A program made the translations under genes and the position numbers. Under the pieces are notes generated by a model. It saw nothing but the letters and a program-made list of their open reading frames with translations, was not told the DNA's origin and did no database searches. Shown here piece by piece: positions 59,819 to 64,000 of a stretch of DNA of 64,000 nucleotides. Source of the DNA: Actinophytocola sp044466355. GTDB lineage: Bacteria > Actinomycetota > Actinomycetes > Mycobacteriales > Pseudonocardiaceae. How positions within the stretch are numbered: the stretch's first letter is position 1; every line of letters starts with the position of its first letter. The stretch spans positions 806,001 to 870,000 of the forward strand of contig NZ_JBITMQ010000001.1 of NCBI RefSeq assembly GCF_044466355.1. The letters are read 5' to 3'.

Positions 59819-60933
59819 TGGCGAGATCACGCGCCGGCTTCACCGGCATCCGGATCGTGGCGCTCGTCGTGGGCGTCGTGCTGATCATCGTCGCGGCGGT
59901 CGTCGTCACGAGGTACCGGGGCGGCGCGGCGAGTGGTTGCGCCGCCGCCGTGCCGGTGCGTGGCGTGATCGGGTCGGAGAAGGAGGCCTTCTTCGACGAC
60001 GACCGCGTCACGGCGCGGCTCGAGTGCCTCGGCTACGCGGTCGAGGTCGACTCCCGCGGCTCGCGCGAGATGCTCGACAGCCTCGCCCGCGCCGACAACG
60101 GGTACGCGTTCGCGTTCCCGTCCAGCACGCCGACCGCGCAGAAGATCGAGCGGACGCTGAAGGTCGGCGAACGGATGCCGCTGTTCTCCACGCCGATGGC
60201 GGTCGCGACGTTCCGTCCGATCGTCGCCGTGCTCACCCGCGCGGGCGTGGTGGAGAAGGCGTCCGACGGCACCGACGTCCTCGACATCGCCGCGCTGCTC
60301 GACCTGGCGCGGCGCGGGGTCACGTGGGACCGGCTGGCGAACAACGTCGAGTACCCGGCGCGCAAGACGGTGCTGCTGTCCACCACGGACCCGCAGGACT
60401 CCAACTCGGCGATCATGTACCTGTCGATCGCCTCGCAGGTCGCGAACGGCGGCGCCATCGTGACCACGTCACAGCAGGTGGAGAAGGTGCTGCCGGACCT
60501 GTGCAGGCTGGTCTTCGACCAGGGCGACAAGCCGGAGACCAGCCAGGTGCTCTTCGACAACTACGTCGTCGACGGCGTGGGCCGCACTCCGATGGCGCTG
60601 GTGTACGAGTCGCAGTACGACACCACAGCGCCCGCGCCCGCGCTCGGCCCCGACAACGTGCTGATCTACCCGCGGCCCACCGTGTACTCGCGGCACACGC
60701 TGATCCCGCTCAACCAGGACGGCCGGGCCGTCGGCAAGGCGCTGCGCGACGACCCGGAGCTGGTGCGGCTCGCCCAGGAACACGGGTTCCGCCCGGAGAA
60801 GGCGACCGGGCAGCGGACGGCGAAGCGCGCCCGGCCGGTGGACGTCGTCGAGTCGCCGTCGTTCGAGGTGCTGGAGACGATGCTGTCCGCGCTCGCGCCG
60901 ACGGCCGAGAACGCGGCGAGGTGCACACGGTGA
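59818..60933 (+). CDS. Membrane-anchored periplasmic-binding-protein-like protein
   Basis: A 371-aa protein with an N-terminal anchor helix (IRIVALVVGVVLIIVAAVVV) and an extracellular domain with the alternating strand-helix pattern of class II binding proteins: GVIGSEKEAFFDDDRVTARL, YAFAFPSSTPTAQKIERTL, STTDPQDSNSAIMYLSIASQ. ATG 59818 and the stop both overlap neighbours, so it is made with the FHA and VWA proteins. It lacks a permease partner and probably acts as a sensor or receptor, not a transport protein (inference). Confidence 0.82.
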   Translation: MARSRAGFTGIRIVALVVGVVLIIVAAVVVTRYRGGAASGCAAAVPVRGVIGSEKEAFFDDDRVTARLECLGYAVEVDSRGSREMLDSLARADNGYAFAFPSSTPTAQKIERTLKVGERMPLFSTPMAVATFRPIVAVLTRAGVVEKASDGTDVLDIAALLDLARRGVTWDRLANNVEYPARKTVLLSTTDPQDSNSAIMYLSIASQVANGGAIVTTSQQVEKVLPDLCRLVFDQGDKPETSQVLFDNYVVDGVGRTPMALVYESQYDTTAPAPALGPDNVLIYPRPTVYSRHTLIPLNQDGRAVGKALRDDPELVRLAQEHGFRPEKATGQRTAKRARPVDVVESPSFEVLETMLSALAPTAENAARCTR

Positions 60934-62513
60934 GAAGGATCCTGGCCGTCCTGCTGGCGGTGGTGTTCGTCGCGGGCTGCACGAGCGAGGCGGAGCAGGC
61001 CCCGGCGGGGCCGCCGGTGACGTTGCGGGTGCTCGCCGGGTCGGAGCTGCGGGACATGGAACCGCTGCTCACCGAGGCGGCGAAGGCCACCGGGGTGACC
61101 GTCGAGATGAGCTACCTCGGCACGCTCGACGGCGCCGAGACGGTCGCGAGCGGCAACGCCGACGGCCGCTACGACGCGCTGTGGTTCTCCTCCACCCGCT
61201 ACCTGCAGACCATCCCGGAGGCGAAGAAGCGGCTCGCGAGCACGAACCGGATCATGGGCTCGCCCGTGGTGCTCGGCGTGCGTGAACCGGTCGCGAAGCG
61301 GCTTGGCTGGGACGCCAAGGCGCCCACGTGGTCGCAGATCGCGGCCGCGGCGGAGAACGGCGAGTTCACCTTCGGCATGACCGACCCCGCCGCGTCGAAC
61401 ACCGGGTTCTCGGCGCTGGTGGCGGTCGCCGCGGCGCTCGACGGCACCGGCCGCGCGCTCGACGCCGCCGCCATCGACCGGATCGCGCCGCGCCTCACCG
61501 GGTTCTTCTCCGGACAGCGGGTGACGGCGGGCTCGTCGGAGTGGCTCGCGGGGTCGTTCGTGCGGCGCGCCACCGGCGAGGACCCGGGCGGCCCGATCGA
61601 CGGGCTGGTGAACTACGAGTCCACGCTGCGGTCGCTCAACCGCGGCGGGCGGCTGCCGGAACCGCTGACGATCGTGTACCCGGCCGACGGCGTGATCAGC
61701 GCCGACTACCCGTTCACCCTGCTCGCGGGCGCCTCCGAGGACATCCGGCAGGGCTACGACCGGCTGGTGGACCACCTGCGGGCGGGGTCGACGCAGAACG
61801 CGATCGTCACCCGCACGGAACGGCGGGCGGTCGTGCCGAACGTGGCGCTGCCCGAGGACGCGCCGCGCGGGCTCGTGGAGCTGCCGTTCCCGGACACGCG
61901 CGCGGCGATCGACGCGTTGCTGGTGGCGTACTTCGACCGGCTGCGCACCCCGGCGCGCACCGTGTACGTGCTGGACACCTCGGGGTCGATGGCGGGGGAG
62001 CGGCTCGCGGCGCTGAAGACCGCGCTGACCGGGCTGACCGGCGTCGACACGTCGCTGTCCGGTCGGTACTGCCGGTTTCGCAGCCGCGAGGAGGTGATCC
62101 TGCTGCCGTTCGCGAGCAAGCCCGGCAGGCCGACGACCTACACGGTGTCCGCCGAGTCGCCGCAGTCGTCCCGCGACGCGATCCGCACGGCGATCAACCG
62201 TCTGCCCGCGCGGGGCGAGACGGCCGTGTACGACTCGCTCGTCGCGGCGTACGGCCTGTTCGACGACGCAGGCGAACGGTTCCCGAGCATCGTGCTGATG
62301 ACTGACGGGGAGAGCAACGCGGGCCGGGCGTTGTCCGACTTCATGGCGTTCGCCGAGACCGCGCCGCACCCGGTGCGGGTGTTCCCGATCCTGTTCGGCG
62401 AGGCGGCCGAGCAGGAGATGCGCCAGGTGGCCACCGCGACGGGCGGTGAGCTGTGGGACGCGCGGGACGGTGACCTGGGCCGCGCCTTCTGCCAGATCCG
62501 CGGATACCAGTAG
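60930..62513 (+). CDS. Lipoprotein with substrate-binding domain and von Willebrand A domain
   Basis: A 527-aa lipoprotein. The signal peptide ends in the lipobox VFVAGC (MRRILAVLLAVVFVAGC). Residues about 30-320 are a binding-protein domain (VTLRVLAGSELRDMEPLL, FGMTDPAASNTGFSALVAV). Residues about 340-527 are a VWA domain with the MIDAS motif VYVLDTSGSMAGERL, the Thr of RGETAVYDSLVAA and the Asp of VLMTDGESNAG. VWA domains bind protein partners through a divalent metal. GTG 60930 overlaps the previous stop. It would be the outermost element of the kinase/FHA cassette. Confidence 0.92.
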   Translation: MRRILAVLLAVVFVAGCTSEAEQAPAGPPVTLRVLAGSELRDMEPLLTEAAKATGVTVEMSYLGTLDGAETVASGNADGRYDALWFSSTRYLQTIPEAKKRLASTNRIMGSPVVLGVREPVAKRLGWDAKAPTWSQIAAAAENGEFTFGMTDPAASNTGFSALVAVAAALDGTGRALDAAAIDRIAPRLTGFFSGQRVTAGSSEWLAGSFVRRATGEDPGGPIDGLVNYESTLRSLNRGGRLPEPLTIVYPADGVISADYPFTLLAGASEDIRQGYDRLVDHLRAGSTQNAIVTRTERRAVVPNVALPEDAPRGLVELPFPDTRAAIDALLVAYFDRLRTPARTVYVLDTSGSMAGERLAALKTALTGLTGVDTSLSGRYCRFRSREEVILLPFASKPGRPTTYTVSAESPQSSRDAIRTAINRLPARGETAVYDSLVAAYGLFDDAGERFPSIVLMTDGESNAGRALSDFMAFAETAPHPVRVFPILFGEAAEQEMRQVATATGGELWDARDGDLGRAFCQIRGYQ

Positions 62514-62554
62514 GCCCTAGTCGATCATGGCTTCCGCTCGATACGGTTGCGGGC

Positions 62555-63394
62555 ATGGCGGGACGGGTCTGGTCGTGGCTCCTCGGTTTCGCACCGGTGC
62601 AGGAGGCGGTGCGCGGCGAGGTGCGGGCCGCGGTCGAACGCGTCATGGACGACACCGAGGAAGCCCAGTCCCGCCAGCGGAAACGGCACCGGGATGCGCT
62701 CGCCCGCACCGAACGTGAGCTGACCGACGTGCGGACCAAGCTCGCCGAGCTGACCGCCGCCAACACCGACCTGCTCGGCGCCAACGCGTCGCTGCGCGGT
62801 GAGGTCGCCGAGATGGCGGAGGCGGCGCAGCGCGAGGTCGTCGAGCGCGAGGAGTTCGCGCAGCGGCTCGTGCGCGAACAGGAGGCCGCGGCCGAACAGC
62901 AGTGGAACGGCGCCACCACCGACGTGTTCTGCTGCCAGTCCTGCTGGGCGTTCTGGTTCCTGTCCACCGCACCCGACCGGACCAGCTGCACGGTCCGCGG
63001 GCCGTTCGGCAGGCACGACGCCGCGTGCGGGGTGTGCGCGGAGCCGCTGGTCGCGCTGCCCGCGGCGAAGAGCGTGGTGCTCCGCAAGAACGCGGAGGAC
63101 CGGGTCAGCAGGCCCGTGCTGGACGACGAGCCGCGCTCGGACATCGCGGTCGCGAACGCCGAGTTGGCCGCGGTCGCCGAGGGCGTCGCCAGGTTGCCGA
63201 AGGTCCCGAGCCGCACGGCCGCGTGGGTCGCCACCGGGCTGGTGGGCCTGCCGGACCTGCCGGCGAAGGTGCTCGGCGACATCGCCTCCCGCACCACGAT
63301 GCCCGTGCCGATCGACGGGATCGTCGCGGGCATCCGCGCGTTCATCGAGGTGGGCGCGCCGAAGAAGCCGTCGGTCACGGCTCCCGGCAACTGA
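62555..63394 (+). CDS. Coiled-coil protein with Cys-rich (zinc-ribbon-like) centre
   Basis: A 279-aa cytoplasmic-looking protein. Residues about 25-115 form a charged coiled coil (RERELT-type heptads: ARTERELTDVRTKLAELTAA, EVVEREEFAQRLVREQEAAA). The centre has FCCQSCWAFWFLS and later CTVRG and CGVC, Cys pairs suggesting one metal site. The C-terminal 130 residues are Ala/Pro-rich with a hydrophobic patch (AAWVATGLVGLPDLPAKVLG). It follows the VWA gene by 41 bases on the same strand. No family recognised. Confidence 0.72.
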   Translation: MAGRVWSWLLGFAPVQEAVRGEVRAAVERVMDDTEEAQSRQRKRHRDALARTERELTDVRTKLAELTAANTDLLGANASLRGEVAEMAEAAQREVVEREEFAQRLVREQEAAAEQQWNGATTDVFCCQSCWAFWFLSTAPDRTSCTVRGPFGRHDAACGVCAEPLVALPAAKSVVLRKNAEDRVSRPVLDDEPRSDIAVANAELAAVAEGVARLPKVPSRTAAWVATGLVGLPDLPAKVLGDIASRTTMPVPIDGIVAGIRAFIEVGAPKKPSVTAPGN

Positions 63395-64000
63395 CCCGCG
63401 GGACGCGCGGGTCGTCGCCGGAGCCGTTGAACCCGAACGCGGTCGACTCACCGGCCGGGATCGTGACGTTGTAGTCCTCGTTGGTGACGATCACGTCGCC
63501 GCCGTCGCGGGCGAGCCTGCCCTGCCACAGGCCGGCGATGTCCTCGCCGTCCGGCAGCGTCCAGCGCACCTCCCACCCGGTGAGCGGCCGGTCGCCGTCG
63601 TTGCGCACGACGACCCGCACCTGGAAGCCGCCCGGCCACGAGTTCACCACCTCGTAGGACGCGACACAGTCCTGGTCCGCCCGCGCGGTGGTGGTCGTGG
63701 CGGGTGTCGTCGACGCGGTGCCGCGCGGCTCCCCGTCGGCCAGCACCAAGCCGAGCACGACCCCGCCCGCCACCAGCGCGGACGCACCGACACCGACGAA
63801 CACGCGCCGCCGCGACACCCTCGGCCGGTCGAGCAGGAGCGTCGACGTCCGCCCAGGTGGCACGGACACGGCCCGGCCCGAGGCGGCGGCCGCGAGCGCC
63901 TCGTGCGCGACCCGCATCGTCGGCCGTTCGGCGGGGTCGCGGCGCAGCAGCCACAACAGCAGGTCGGTCAGCGGCCCGGCCCTGCGCGGTGGGAGCACCG
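63375..64000 (-). CDS. Ser/Thr protein kinase, C-terminal part, with CBM2-like ectodomain (5' end outside window)
   Basis: The last roughly 208 residues of a kinase. The end of the kinase domain is seen as LLLWLLRRDPAERPTMRVAH. A juxtamembrane Arg-rich stretch, one membrane helix (VFVGVGASALVAGGVVLGLV) and a Thr-rich linker follow. The final 105 residues resemble a family 2 carbohydrate-binding module: WPGGFQVRVVVRNDGDRPLT, GWEVRWTLPDGEDI, LWQGRL and the late NVTIPAGESTAFGFNGSG. This predicts a receptor kinase sensing a polysaccharide outside the cell. The 3' end overlaps the coiled-coil gene by 20 bases. Confidence 0.88.
   Translation of the reverse strand, partial: VLPPRRAGPLTDLLLWLLRRDPAERPTMRVAHEALAAAASGRAVSVPPGRTSTLLLDRPRVSRRRVFVGVGASALVAGGVVLGLVLADGEPRGTASTTPATTTTARADQDCVASYEVVNSWPGGFQVRVVVRNDGDRPLTGWEVRWTLPDGEDIAGLWQGRLARDGGDVIVTNEDYNVTIPAGESTAFGFNGSGDDPRVPRVSCREP

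Noticed and set aside
1..64000. tRNA, rRNA, CRISPR array, transposase or integrase genes
   Set aside because: None seen; no regularly spaced repeats, cloverleaf-like sequences or transposase motifs were recognised by reading.

Overview
This is a GC-rich actinobacterial chromosome segment, most likely from a filamentous Pseudonocardiales genus (Lentzea / Saccharothrix / Actinosynnema type). The hints are a very strong G/C bias at third codon positions, frequent GTG starts with 4-nt ATGA/GTGA overlaps, Tat-exported sugar-binding lipoproteins, many PknB-type Ser/Thr kinases, YbaB/WXG100-like ESX genes, LuxR/IclR/PadR regulators and multidomain secreted carbohydrate proteins. The genus is an inference from gene content. 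No rRNA, tRNA, CRISPR array, intact transposase or phage was seen. After annotation no gene-free stretch exceeds about 260 bases.

1-9.4 kb: the end of a secreted golvesin-domain protein, an orphan duplicated histidine kinase, an SDR oxidoreductase, then a sugar-acid locus. An IclR regulator and an ABC importer (two permeases and a Tat lipoprotein, no ATPase) read right. An enolase-superfamily dehydratase and a DapA-family enzyme read left. An operator-like palindrome lies between the two arms.

9.4-12.6 kb: a TPR/LuxR regulator, an alpha/beta hydrolase and a DinB-like (DUF664) protein. 12.7-21.3 kb: an exported sugar-processing cluster with a ThuA/glucose-dehydrogenase/PKD/CBM protein, a Tat-exported sugar isomerase/epimerase-like protein, a SnoaL-like protein, a 50-aa protein and a 984-aa PA14/propeller/CBM/DUF1080 protein. 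Two of its promoter regions share a 26-bp motif. 21.3-30.6 kb: an amidase, a talarate/galactarate-dehydratase-like enzyme, a flavin reductase, an ABC exporter, a LigD-type polymerase domain with YjbR and membrane partners, MsrA and an S4 protein.

30.8-38.6 kb: a membrane propeller/FnIII protein, a MoxR ATPase (frameshifted here), a DUF58 protein, a TgpA-like transglutaminase-fold protein lacking Cys and His, and a convergent Ser/Thr kinase with a FnIII-like ectodomain. 38.7-49.6 kb: a methyltransferase, a PadR/membrane pair, an IclR next to a CoA-transferase and enoyl-CoA hydratase pair, an ESX-like three-gene operon, an ArsR/questin-oxidase-like divergent pair, and two deletion scars (FAD/Fe-S oxidoreductase; TetR plus MMPL).

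49.6-51.1 kb: a pair of ClpP homologues, the second with its catalytic Ser replaced by Ala, and a ClgR/PopR-like XRE regulator. 51.3-57.6 kb: WXG-like proteins downstream of a 1446-aa kinase-NTPase-WD40 fusion. 57.8-64 kb: a probable surface-signalling cassette of Ser/Thr kinase, FHA protein, SBP-like protein, SBP-VWA lipoprotein, coiled-coil/Cys-rich protein and (cut by the window edge) a kinase with a CBM2-like ectodomain. The last cassette, the dead/live ClpP pair and the exported DUF1080/ThuA/isomerase cluster are the best candidates for less-described biology.
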